A DNA stretch of 64,000 bases from Odiellus spinosus (lineage: Eukaryota; Arthropoda; Arachnida; Opiliones; Phalangiidae). The DNA lies in contig OY987236.1 of assembly GCA_963920705.1 (NCBI GenBank), forward strand, positions 13,192,190-13,256,189, read 5' to 3'. Below are positions 12,859 to 23,613 of the stretch, one piece after another; the first letter of the stretch is position 1, and each line of letters starts with the position of its first letter. The position numbers and the translations under genes were made by a program. A model generated the notes under the pieces. That model saw nothing but the letters and a program-made list of their open reading frames with translations. It searched no databases and was not told where the DNA came from.

Positions 12859-12902
<44 letters not shown>

Positions 12903-12914
12903 TCTCTCTCTCCC
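12839..12914. repeat. (TC)n microsatellite, uninterrupted
   Basis: About 75 bp of nearly pure TC with a few substitutions. It is the same motif and orientation as the tract that hosts the non-LTR element at 41413, but without an insertion. Confidence 0.95.
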
Positions 12915-13444
12915 TTCTCAGAACACTTTCTCATTCATTGGCTGACGTTGAGCTTTCACGAGAGTTCTACATGAGAGGGTTTCTAAACCCCGACCCAATC
13001 TATCCAATTTCTTTCATTTTCTTTTTCACTCTCTTAAAAAAATCTTCTTTTTTGTGTAACAATATTAATCGAAAGTACATATAGAGTGGGGGGTACTGAG
13101 GAATTGTCACGCCTTTGTGCGCGACGAAGATCTGAAGCAGAAAAAAGGAAAAAAAGAAAAAAAAAATTGGGTCAAATGTTTTATTTTTGTAGCAAAAGTA
13201 TAGGTTATCAAGGTCTTGGAAGGTGTGAAAGGAATAAGTTCAAAGGGCCTATTATTTTATACAATTATGAAGGTTTTCGCGTAATTAATTACCAGTTTTT
13301 GGCTGCTAAGGAATTATTACGTGATATTTGTGAAACATTAAAAGGGAGGGTGAAGAGGAAAATAAAAACATCTTTGTAGTAAAACATTCAGGAAGTGTCG
13401 CTGGATTATACAAAAATATCGAAAACCTTCGGATTTTGGCATTC

Positions 13445-13653
13445 AATTAAAAGGAAAACCTTCGACTAATCAAAAACGACACACTTTCTACTTAATAAAA
13501 TCCCCGCGACACGAGTAGCGACACACTCTTTGGTTGAATAGCTCTTGATTATTTTCACGCGCACAGTCGTGCATACAACAGCGCGTGTCTCGGATATGTC
13601 ATGAAGCTGAAGGTGAGGAGTCTTTTGATTAGTCGAAGGTTCTCCTTTTAATT
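13445..13653. mobile_element. Short inverted-repeat element (MITE candidate)
   Basis: Inverted ends of about 31 bp differ at one position. The left end reads AATTAAAAGGAAAACCTTCG and the right end is its near-complement. Similarity continues weakly outward to GGCA at 13438 and TGCC at 13660. There is no coding sequence and no clear target duplication. Only this copy is seen in the window. Confidence 0.65.
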
Positions 13654-13660
13654 CAGTGCC

Positions 13661-14359
13661 GAGATTTGAATCTTTTCCCATATTTTGCGCAATTCAGAAA
13701 CAATTCCAGGATGTTTTAATTGTATAATTCTCTCCTTCTGTTACGTTATTATCTATAAATTGCCGAAACTTAAACTCTCGTTTATTTTCTTTACAGGGTT
13801 ATCCAGATTCGTGAAATTTCTCATTCTACCGCTATAAGATGGTAATTTCAACCCAAATTCATTTATATTGATATATACAAAGGGTTAACCACCCTAAAAC
13901 GTTGTACCAGAAGATCATTTAAGCGCGCAGAATCAGTATTAATACAAGATGATGGTCATCCTTCAATGCCCCCCAAAGATATCGCGATTGGTTCGTCGGC
14001 CTGTCTTTTAATTAATTGCGATACGTTTGAGGAATGTGTTTAAGTATGACGCCATTTATACGTGGCTAATTAGTATTAACGGTTTCTCCCCTTCCTCAAT
14101 TTGACCCCAAAAACCAGCGGTTTATATAGTCAAGCTGGTGTCGGTTTTAACCTCGCTCGCTCGCTCGCTCTTTCGCTAGACCTCGAGCAACAGATAAGCT
14201 TTCGTAGCATCCCGACCGCGAATCCCAAACCTGTTATGACCCTTTCACACTAGTGAATTATAGTAAATTCCCTAATTTGCATTTCTTCGTTTCCTGCTAT
14301 TGTAGTGCAGGAAGCAGGGCCCATCATTAATCATAGAGAGCCTCTATATGCCTTTTTAA
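13661..14359. other. AT-rich spacer, nothing recognised
   Basis: No supported gene. A short (CGCT)n run sits at about 14153-14172. Confidence 0.4.
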
Positions 14360-14990
14360 ATCGTTCAATGAATTTCTATAGTAAATCGTCCAATGAATTT
14401 CTATAGTTTTATAAATCGTCCTATATAAAATCCTATAATTTTAGAAATAGTACTATAAATTGATGTAATTTCATAAATACTACTATTTCGATAATTCTAT
14501 CAATAGTACTATAAATTCCGATAATTTCATAAAAAGTACTATAAATTCTGATAATTTCATAAATACTACTATAAATTTCGATATAATAATGCAGGAACTC
14601 CTGCATTATTTTAATTATCGCCCTATAAATTCGTAAAACTTTATAAATTGCTCTATATATATTAATATAATTTTATAATTTGTACTATAAAATTCAATAA
14701 GTTTAGATATAATACTATAAACTGGACCGCAATTTTAGAAATCGTTCTATAAAATGGTATAACTCATAAATCGTTTTAAAAATCCGTATAATTTTATAAA
14801 TCGTTGAAGTTGTATAATTTTAGAAATAGACGAAATACAAGCTTCTATAAATCTAGAAATCGTACTTGATAAATTTAAATATCATTGAAAAGAGAACTAT
14901 AAGTTCTATAATTTTAAGACGCCTTACAAAGTCTTATAATGTAAGAAATCGTCCTATAAATATCTATAAATTTGTCGGATGTATTTATAA
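14360..14990. repeat. Degenerate tandem repeat, ~30-bp unit
   Basis: Many imperfect copies of a unit like ATAATTTCATAAATAGTACT followed by ATAAATT, best preserved at 14430-14600 and decaying outward. Unit length varies, consistent with an old minisatellite. Confidence 0.7.
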
Positions 14991-15534
14991 TTGAACATTG
15001 CTTTTTTCCAAATGCTTTTAACATCTCAGTAGGGATAGCCGGAGAAAAGACTGCGACCGACGATGTGAATGTTACTTAAGGGTTATAAGGCGTCAACTCC
15101 TATCGCTAGGTCGCGGTTACCATGACTACAATCGTGGCGACGATCATCTTTCGCTAGCTATATAATTTGTAGTCGCTTTCTCTTTCCTCTCTCTCGTATA
15201 TATATACTCACTCGCTCCGATATTTCGTAGATTCGGTCTCGGTTGGCAACGCGTCGTTTTCAAGACGTTAATATTATAGAGTATTGTTCCATAGCGTCCG
15301 AGTAAGCGTCAATTTAAACTTACTCTTCTATATTGAGAGAGATAGACTCGGAGAATGGAAAGGTTAAATTTAGATCACTCTTGACGCCTCGATGTATAGG
15401 TGACGATTGGAATCTGGGTCCAGATTAGATTGATCGCGCGAGATACATTTACTAATGTATAATAACAAGTTCTCCTATCGCCTCTATTCTTAGTGACATA
15501 ATGACATTTTCGCTATATACGTTTCACTCCAAAA
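14991..15534. other. Spacer, nothing recognised
   Basis: Slightly richer in CpG than its surroundings, but I see no exon, RNA gene or repeat partner. Confidence 0.35.
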
Positions 15535-16511
15535 GGGTCATTCCATGTGAAAACGACCAATGTCCCCGCGGCACCGACTCCGATTTTATTTAAACTCCAC
15601 ACATAACTAAAATGGTCATATTTAGTGGGAAATCCCAAGTTTCAAGTGAAAATTCCTGTAATTTTCGGAGATATGTGCTTTGGAAGTTTCGTAGTAGCGG
15701 AGCTATTTCTTAAATCCATTAAATATGCCAATTTTATGTATTTATATCTAACTAATGAATTAATGCATATCTATGAAATAAATGGCACTTATTCTAGGCT
15801 TGGTGGAGATCACTTAAAAAATAATAGGACCTCCTTCTGTGAAATAGATTTCTCAATATAAATTCATAAAGTCGCCAAAAAACTCGCAGTGACCCCCAAA
15901 GTGGATAACTTTAATTGCCTAAAACTAACAGTTATCTTATTTCAATTGAAATTAAATTACTATCAATAAGACTTATTAATGTCCTTTACAGGAAAAGACA
16001 TCCAATTCGGCAACTGAGAAAATGGTTCTTACGTAAACTGTCTCCGAAATAAATGTTTTTACGAAAAATGTTAAAACATGGTAGTGGTTTTAGTGTTAGA
16101 AGGCTTGTTGGGATTCTAATATTCATAGAAAAAGCTAGTTCATTAGAAAGCTTAGATTTTAAGCTACAACATGCAAAAATAAAAAGTTTGTCTATAGGGT
16201 TTTTTCTTGCCCAAAAATAATGCTCAATTATGGGATTTTTTCTCATATTTATTTGTCAAGTTTGAGCCTACTTAATATTATTATTACATTATTATTATAA
16301 ATTATTGTTACAGTGATATCTGAGATGGTTAGTTTCTATTAGATAAACAATTTAAGAAGTTATATGTGTTACTGTTATAACATATTTGTGAAATTGAACA
16401 CCCCTTAAAAACTATAATGGTTTAGCCCTAGTCATGTATATTATTTCTCGACATTTAGCCGTATAAAGAGGCCCAAATAAGGGGAACCATACCACTGTTT
16501 TTTACTCTGAG
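15535..16511 (+). repeat. Outer left arm of the palindrome
   Basis: Pairs with 17151-18127. The arms differ at only a few positions: translating each across 15625-15861 and 15986-16246 shows about two residue changes per frame. The short open frames it contains appear in both arms because the arms are copies. Confidence 0.9.
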
Positions 16512-16671
16512 TTATACCCTTTTCAAACGAGGCCTAACTAGCCGGTTTTATCAGATTTAACTGGTGTTTAATCACAATTAACCGAGGTTTTTTGAACTGA
16601 GAAGGCTTTGTAAACCTCGATGAAATCTAGTTAAACCACGGCTAAGTACGCCTCGTCTGAAGAATGTAAAA
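16512..16671 (+). mobile_element. Inverted-repeat element IR-B, left copy inside palindrome
   Basis: A ~160-bp self-complementary element with ends resembling TTATACCCTTTTCAAACGAG and a TTTAATCACAATTAACCGAG core. It is related to the copy nested at 23268-23397 and to the mirror copy at 16991-17150. Confidence 0.75.
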
Positions 16672-16821
16672 GTAACTCATCCTGTATGTTCATCTGGGCT
16701 GCTGGGCATCGTTTAAAAGAAGCTTGCGATAGTATGAAGCTATACAGTTCGCTGTGTTAGTTCCATATTATCGCGAGTTTCTTTTGAAAGATGCCCAGCT
16801 GAACATAAAGGATGAGATACT
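16671..16821. mobile_element. Small inverted repeat in the palindrome loop
   Basis: Ends AGTAACTCATCC and, reversed, AGTATCTCATCC enclose a hairpin in which CTGGGCATC...TTTAAAAGAA on the left pairs imperfectly with its counterpart at 16770-16798. About 151 bp, non-coding. It overlaps the last base of IR-B. Confidence 0.65.
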
Positions 16822-16990
16822 AGTTCATTCATTTTTAATTTTAAACTAGGAAATCACTGTTATAGTGTAGCAGACCTATATACTTTATTAGAATTCTAAT
16901 GAATCACGCCACGCAAACGTAATTATTAATATATGAACTTTCCTCTATGAAATTTATTTTTAGAATGAAGCAGAAGAATGAAATTGCTCC

Positions 16991-17150
16991 TTATAGCCTC
17001 TTCAGACGAGAAGCAATTAGCCATGGTTTAATTAGTTTGAACTGTGGTTTACTTACCCTTCTCAGTTCTATAAACCTAGGTTAATTGTGATTAAACCACG
17101 GTTAAATCTGATTAAACTGGCTAGTTAAGCCTCGTTTGAAAAGGGTATAA
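16991..17150 (-). mobile_element. Inverted-repeat element IR-B, right copy inside palindrome
   Basis: Mirror partner of 16512-16671, but clearly more diverged from it than the outer arms are from each other. It has the same TTATAGCCTCTTCAGACGAG-type end. Confidence 0.75.
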
Positions 17151-18127
17151 CTCAGAGTAAAAAACAGTGGTATGGTTCCCCTTATTTGGGCCTCTTTATA
17201 CGGCTAAATGTCGAGAAATAATATACATGACTAGGGCTAAACCATTATAGTTTTTAAGGGGTGTTCAATTTCACAAATATGTTATAACAGTAACACATAT
17301 AACTTCTTAAATTGTTTATCTAATAGAAACTAACCATCTCAGATATAACTGTAACAATAATTTATAATAATAATGTAATTATAATATTAAGTAGGCTCAA
17401 ACTTGACAAATAAATATGAGAAAAAATCCCATAATTGAGCATTATTTTTGGGCAAGAAAAAACCCTATAGACAAACTTTTTATTTTTGCATGTTGTAGCT
17501 TAAAATCTAAGCTTTCTAATGAACTAGCTTTTTCTATGAATATTAGAATCCCAACAAGCCTTAAAACACTAAAACCACTACCATGTTTTAACATTTTTCG
17601 TAAAAACATTTCTTTCGGAGACAGTTTACGTAAGAACCATTTTCTCAGTTGCCGAATTGGATGTCTTTTCCTGTAAAGGACATTAATAAGTCTTATTGAT
17701 AGTAATTTAATTTCAATTGAAATAAGATAACTGTTAGTTTTAGGCAATTAAAGTTATCCACTTTGGGGGTCACTGCGAGTTTTTTGGCGACTTTATGAAT
17801 TTATATTGAGAAATCTATTTCACAGAAGGAGGTCCTATTATTTTTTAACTGATCTCCACCAAGCCTAGAATAAGTGCAATTTATTTCATAGATATGCATT
17901 AATTCATTAGTTAGATATAAATACATAAAATTGGCATATTTAATGGATTTAAGAAATAGCTCCGCTACTACGAAACTTCCAAAGCACATATCTCCGAAAA
18001 TTACAGGAATTTTCACTTGAAACTTGGGATTTCCCACTAAATATGACCATTTTAGTTATGTGTGGAGTTTAAATAAAATCGGAGTCGGTGCCGCGGGGAC
18101 ATTGGTCGTTTTCACATGGAATGACCC
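17151..18127 (-). repeat. Outer right arm of the palindrome
   Basis: Reverse complement of 15535-16511 with a handful of substitutions and no net length change. Confidence 0.9.
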
Positions 18128-18531
18128 AAAAGTATTCCTAATCGCGAATATGTTATTATTTTTTAGCTTAACCTTTTAGTTACGGTATTGTTGAAGAATG
18201 AGAAGGACTCGTTATCGTTTGAGACCGTATTTAATTTCAAGAAAAGGAGGCTGTACTTGTTTAATACACGTACTTTTCTATTGGTGTTGATCATTTCTTT
18301 TTCTCTTTCCGCCCGCCTCTTTCTGCCCTTTCGGTTCGTTTCGCTCGAAAGCAACCGGACCCCTGTAAACACTGATATCTTTTCCAACGGATCGGGAAAG
18401 CGCAAAGGATCCCTCTCGTGATGTATAGAAGAAGTTATTTAATTCGGGGTTCAAAATAGAAAGCGGAAATGGAAGAATAGGAAAGGGTATAGTGGTGGTC
18501 GGTCAGAGTATAGGAGCCAATATAGTCTTAA
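18128..18531. other. Spacer, nothing recognised
   Basis: Opposed open frames at 18163-18421 are mutual shadows without a recognisable domain. Confidence 0.35.
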
Positions 18532-18672
18532 GCCTCGTTCAACTAGGTCTTGGAGTCGATTTAAACCGTTTCAAAACGTTTCGCTAGAGTCGCGTGAACG
18601 AGAAACTATCTTTTCTCGAATCGATTTGATTCGATTTCTCGAAACTGTTTTGGCTCTAGTTGAAAACGTTTG
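18532..18672 (+). repeat. Dispersed element IR-D fragment
   Basis: Matches the right part of the family seen complete at 40505-40799: blocks GGAGTCGATTTAAACCG, AAAACGTTTCGCT, TTTTCTCGAATCGATT and TTTCTCGAAACTG. Truncated on one side. Confidence 0.75.
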
Positions 18673-19496
18673 CGAAATTTGTAAGCCTATATTATTTTAC
18701 CGCTCGTACGTTCTTTGTTTATAAGTTTGTTTGGAGTGCGAGCATGTGTAGCGTATCGTGAGGTTTTCAGAGAACTCCGTATTACATATAGTATAGCTCT
18801 CAGTCGGTTGTTGCATTCGCAATATCATTATCTAGAGCCGGTCAGATTCTTCACCGTGAGTAATACTCGCGTTCCTAGGAGAATAACTTGAAACAGTCAC
18901 GTTCTTGGCCCCATTCCTACCCAAGCCAGCGTCGAGAATATTTTTTCGATTGCCCTGCGCTAAAAACCAGTTTAAGAGTTGAGCGTTTAGGAAGCTAAGT
19001 TCGCCCTTGATCACTAACAAACTGAATCATAAAGATAGAAGTACCAGTTTATTATGTACGCGCTTTAATCTTAAATTGATACGCCTATAACTCTGACCGA
19101 GTCCATCTTTATCTCTCCGCAGTTTGGACTCTGGTATTCTATTTCTATTTCTTTTATTCGGCGGGGGTTTAAGGAGAGATATCCACTACGCGTTTGACCT
19201 TTTTGAGTCAAAGTTTACTAGGTACATTGGTGGATTTTCTACGCACCATGCTTTATCAAAGTCTATTCTAGTTTCAGCACCAACATATGGTTCAATTGGC
19301 TCAAATAGATTGACCAAGTGGTATTGTTCCGACTCTTATCTATCTATATATAAATATCGACAACGTTAGGGCTTCAAAAATGTATCAACAGTTGTCCAAG
19401 GTCCGGAAAAAGAATAGAAGATATATCAAGGAGGAAAGGTCATCAAGTTTTTATCTTGTCTTTTTCTTTCCCGTTTTGGGATTTACTATTTACTGG
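18673..19496. other. Spacer, nothing recognised
   Basis: No gene that I can support. Open frames at 18832-19020 and 19124-19369 show no domain or splice context. Confidence 0.35.
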
Positions 19497-19940
19497 TTAA
19501 AGTGGGAATGCAACCTAATAAAAAGTGATTTTTTTTATCGATTCCTTATCGTTTAAATAGGCCTAATTTACCAATAAAAAGTGTCCCAAAACAAATATTA
19601 AACTAGAAATAAATTAAAAACTTAACCGGAAAAAAGGCTTAGCGGGATTCATGGAGATCCTGATTTCCTCGCGTGTAAGGCCTACTACCAATCTAATGCG
19701 ATTGTAAGTCTCATGGAGATCTCGCGTGAATGACGTACCTTTGTTCATTGGTCGCTAGACCTTACATGGACGCGATTCAGGATCTCCATGAATCCAGCTA
19801 AGCCTATTGTCCTGGTAAGTTTGACATTTATTTTTAGTTTAAGATTTATTTTTGTAAACTTCTTAATGGCGGATTAGGCCTATTTAAACGATAAGGAATC
19901 GATAAAAATCACTTGTTATTAGGTTTTATTCTCCCTTTAA
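19497..19940. mobile_element. TTAA-type palindromic MITE (family IR-A), complete copy
   Basis: A 444-bp element running from TTAAAGTGGGAATGCAACC to its reverse complement ...CATTCTCCCTTTAA. It is self-complementary almost end to end, with the arms meeting at a hairpin near 19700. TTAA at both ends plus TTAAAGGGA termini match the T2/Kolobok type of MITE described in vertebrates (established knowledge). No coding capacity. Confidence 0.87.
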
Positions 19941-20698
19941 GAGTCAAAGGAATTTTAAAATGATAATTTATTACGCCAATCACGATTAACTATTGAAAAG
20001 TAGAAGTGTAGACGATTTAAAACGTTAAACTTTGACCTCTTTTAGCATTTTGTTCACTCAATTTAATCCAAAAATTTTGAAGCTATAAATTACCATTTGC
20101 TACTTTTACCAGAACAAACCCTAAGTTACCATTATCCCTAGTAGTTTAACGCGTAAATTACCAGTATAAATTACCGATTTAAAACTTTAAATTTATAATC
20201 TAAACAAGACTAAACGAACGCGTTTCGATCAAACTAGAATCATATGTTTTTTTAAAATTGATAAAATGTAAATTCGTTCCTGGTTTTCTACCCAATAGTC
20301 AAAGACGAAATTGCTCCAGTGACATTATCCCCTAGATATAGTTAATTTTACATTGAATTAGCATCACACGAAAATCTATAGGATTTCGTAGACAATCGGT
20401 AGCTTTGGGCGTGCATGCTTCCAACTCGAATTTTAATTGACTATAGTTTCCGGCATTAATTTCAATCTCTTATTTAATTGAACCGGGAGCCAGCCACAAA
20501 TCCTAGATTTAAATTTTCAAGAGGTACAGCGCGCATCAAGTATTTATTAAAACCTTATAGCGAGTACCTTGTCGCCTCCGAGCGATCGAAACTTGGAAAC
20601 AATGAGCCTCTGCAATTTCGGTACATATCACCTACCATCCTAAATATCTCCCCCAGATTCTCGTCTATAGCCTTTTCCTTATACTCTTTCGGGACCAA
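19941..20698. other. AT-rich spacer, nothing recognised
   Basis: Opposed open frames covering 20478-20849 have no recognisable domain. The plus one starts at TTG, and I do not call either. Confidence 0.35.
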
Positions 20699-20748
20699 TG
20701 ACGTCAATATCAAAATTGCCTCTTTTAAGAATGACGTCACGTCTGACG
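20699..20748. promoter_or_regulatory. Cluster of CRE-like TGACGT sites
   Basis: TGACGTCA occurs at 20699-20706 and 20732-20739, with a half-site TGACGT at 20743-20748. The full motif is the palindromic binding site of CREB/ATF bZIP proteins. No gene start is visible next to it, so any regulatory role is inference. Similar sites occur near 9410 and 38370. Confidence 0.3.
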
Positions 20749-20919
20749 TTTTGCCCAAATCCCGTCGCTTTCCTTCAGGCGCCCGAGCTAGGAACAAATC
20801 GATCGTATATAAGCGAGTGAGAGAAAGAGAGCCTATCTTTTTAAAGTGATAATGAAATTAGATTCGAATTTTTATATAAAGAAAATATACGTTACGGTTT
20901 TAATTAAAGAAACTTCACG

Positions 20920-21210
20920 TGTCGTCACTGCGATAATTTATCAATACTTCGTCATCACTGAGATCGCTCGGCAATTATTTGAACCTACTGTTGATTCTCG
21001 CGCGTGATTTTGTTGCTTTCGCGCGGTCTTTTGTTATGAAAGTACTTAATCAGATTATCTCACCTTTCAATTAATAATATTAATAAGTAAGTTCCAGAAT
21101 CAAACCACGTCATCAATATTTAAAAGTCAACAAAGAGGTTAAAAAATTTGTGATATGGTTTTTTACAAGTATGAAAAAACTAAAATATAATCATAACTAA
21201 AAGTCATTAA
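20920..21210. repeat. Dispersed repeat (family R8), copy 2
   Basis: Shares ordered blocks with 12475-12612 and 33153-33480: CGTCATCACT, CTGTTGATTCTCG, TTTCGCGCGGTCTTTT, AAAGTACTTAATC, and further right a 'gatatggtttttta' block. Confidence 0.7.
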
Positions 21211-22671
21211 AAAGAAGGTCCCGTAATTATTTAAATTATTCTTAAGCCACGTTCAAATCACACACTTTTTTTTGGCAAACAATAGAGCTTTTGCTTGATA
21301 AGAAAGATTAATTTTAAGATTAAATCTAGCAGTTATCGGGCGACTTTTCGTTTAACACAAATTAGCAGGCCTGAAGTATCTAAATTAAAAGAAGATTATC
21401 TTGGAAAAAGTGAAAGCTAAGAGTTGTTAAGCGTGCTTTTAAAACTGGGTTTCAGAGCCATAGGCGAAACACAAATATATTACTTGTAAATATTCCAATT
21501 TTTATTTTATTTAAACTTAGCATTGCATTCTCCCTTGAAGTAGAGATACGCTAGTTTTGGGGAAAGAAAGAGAACCTCGAATGGAGCCATCTCGAAATCG
21601 AGAGACGCTTTATAGCTCCAAGGAGAACGAAAGAGTCTATGGGTGGGGTAGGTATTATCTACAACACATTTAGCATATATATTTTTCAGTCTGTGACGTC
21701 AGATTCCCGGGCTTAGATCTCCTATTGGTTCTTATTTCGTCCCCGGTAATTGGATCGCTCTCTTCTAGTTTCCGTCTTAAGCAGTTTGAATATATTCTCC
21801 CTAACAAAATAAAAATTGAGAAGGGGTCGTGAAATGCGAGCTTCGAACCTCTAGCTTCACTAATATTAAACTCTATATAACTTAGATGGAAGAAGAGGAT
21901 TCTAAGAATGCAAATTTAGATAGATGGTTTCTTTGGGATTCTGGAAAAGAAATAGTAACTATTAGCTCAACTCCGGTCTCCTGAATTCGGTTTTTCATTT
22001 TTTTTCTTTTTTGCTACCAAAAAAATCTTCCCGCGCAGTAAATTTAAGCAATTTACTTCACTGTGGTTTATTTTTATATACATTGTTATTTTTTTAAAGC
22101 CACGGTCGAGGTCATTCGCTATTCTAAAATCCATGCATGGTTAAAGTAGCCATTTTTCGCGGGAAATTGATTTTTCGCTATATATTCCGCGTGTATTATA
22201 CATATTTTATTTTACTGGGTTTATATGATATCAAGAGTTTATGGTTTTCTTGACATATATCAATATATATATATATATATATTCAATTTTATAGACGTTT
22301 GCGAAAGAATATTTTTCAAAATTGATTTATTTTCGTTTTTGAATACAATGGATTTAGGCTTTATTTTTAAGAATTTAACGTTGAAAGAATATATGTATTT
22401 TCTAAATTTGAGTGAGATTGAAAATATATGCTCACTGAATTTTCTTAAATATTGATTCAGCTTCTAAAAATAAGAGATGTTTGATTTTAGTAACATATTC
22501 CGAATTCTACAAAAATGCTAAAATCTGAATATTTTCCGACAATTCAGAGAAATTTCCAAAATGTTTTAATACGAAAACAAGTCTTATTTTTAATAGTAGA
22601 AAAAACACAAAAATAAATCTTCTTTTAAATGTTGAAATCCATTTATTTTTTTCCTATGGTTTAATTTTTCT
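21211..22671. other. AT-rich spacer, nothing recognised
   Basis: Contains a short (TA)n run near 22262-22282. An AT-rich open frame at 22225-22455 follows base composition only and has no domain. Confidence 0.4.
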
Positions 22672-22869
22672 TTAAAGGGAGAATGCAGCCTAACAACAAG
22701 TAATTTTTTTATCGATTCCTTATAGTTTAAACATGCTTAATCCACCAGTAAAAACAATTACTAACAAATATTAAACTAGAAATAAATTTAAAACTTACCT
22801 GAAAATAAGCTTAGCGGGATTCATGGAGGACCTGATTAATTTCTCGCATGTAAGGTCTAGCGACCAATC
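22672..22869. mobile_element. TTAA-type MITE (family IR-A), left half only
   Basis: Begins TTAAAGGGAGAATGCAGCC and follows the family through GCGGGATTCATGGAGGA to the hairpin region (gcgaccaatc). It then stops, so the right arm is missing. Confidence 0.82.
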
Positions 22870-23118
22870 TAAAATTTACAAAAGGCATTTTCGACGGTTT
22901 TATTGACTTTAGGTTTGTGAGTTTAATTAATATCCTATATATGTAATGCCACGCTATAGATATAATTACAAAGACACAATCCAGATCCTGAGATTTTATC
23001 TGATCCCTTCAAACTTATAAGACTACCATCGCCATCTATTTCGAATCTCTATAACTAATTTTCTCTCTCGCATCCTTTACTCGACGTTTCTATACTCCTC
23101 TAGACTCCTCTTGAGTCT
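22870..23118. other. Spacer, nothing recognised
   Basis: No supported feature. Confidence 0.35.
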
Positions 23119-23613
23119 TTAAAGGGAGGAAGAAGACGAGAAAGATGTTGTTTTACACAATTGATCGACTTTCAAGCGATTAACAATTACATTAGTTAAA
23201 CTCGGAAATTAGGCTTAACAGGGATTCATAGAAAGATTGAAATCTACCAAATATCTTTTAGTAATATCCTTTTCTGACGAGGCGTAATTAGCCGGTTTAA
23301 TCACAATTAATCGAGGTTTTTTTGAACGGCGAAGGCTATGTAAACCTCGATTAAATATGATTAAACAACGGCTAATTACGCCTCGTCTGAAGAGGATATT
23401 AGGCTTAAGCTTTTAGTCGTTGTCCAGAAACAACTTAACGACGAAATTTCAAACTATACATGGATCCTTGATTCCTTGTTAAGCCTAATTTCTAAGTTAA
23501 AAATAGATTTATATATTTATATAAGTTAAGTTGTTTTAATTATTGATTAGGCCTATTTAAAGGATTCAGAATTGCTATAAAACACTTCTTGTCGGGATGC
23601 ATTCTTCCTTTAA
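23119..23613. mobile_element. TTAA-type MITE (diverged IR-A subfamily) split by a nested IR-B element
   Basis: Left end TTAAAGGGAGGAAGAAG at 23119 and right end ...GCATTCTTCCTTTAA at 23613. The internal landmarks AAATTAGGCTTAAC and GTTAAGCCTAATTT are inverted about the centre. The middle (about 23268-23397) is an IR-B element like the two inside the 15.5-18.1 kb palindrome, inserted into this copy. Confidence 0.72.
23268..23397. mobile_element. Inverted-repeat element IR-B, nested copy
   Basis: About 130 bp. The ends are CTGACGAGGCGTAATTAGCC on the left and, on the right, the inverted counterpart CGGCTAATTACGCCTCG, flanked by AATATCC/GGATATT. A central AATCGAGGTTT pairs with AAACCTCGATT. Confidence 0.8.

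Larger units (their letters stand above)
15535..18127. mobile_element. 2.6-kb nested palindrome (long inverted repeat, likely fold-back DNA transposon)
   Basis: Left position plus right position equals 33662 at every landmark checked from the ends to the centre, so the two 1137-bp arms (15535-16671 and 16991-18127) align without net gaps. The outer termini read GGGTCATTCCATG. The outer ~977 bp of each arm is nearly identical. The innermost ~160 bp is a diverged pair of another inverted-repeat family (IR-B). The 319-bp loop holds a third, smaller inverted repeat. AAAA lies on both flanks, possibly a target duplication, but this is uninformative in AT-rich DNA. No transposase is encoded. The superfamily is not recognised. 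Confidence 0.88.

Noticed and set aside
13086-13379. 97-codon Lys/Arg-rich frame
   Set aside because: Starts at GTG, contains a poly-Lys run from an A-rich stretch, and has no recognisable domain or splice context.
15625-15861. 78- and 86-codon frames conserved in both palindrome arms (also 15986-16246, 17416-17676, 17801-18037)
   Set aside because: They are present twice because the arms are copies. The four frames lie on both strands and none shows a known domain. Whether they evolve as protein would need a dN/dS test on more copies.
20478-20849. 123-codon frame and its antisense partner
   Set aside because: Starts at TTG. Two overlapping frames on opposite strands and no domain suggest chance in a slightly GC-richer patch.
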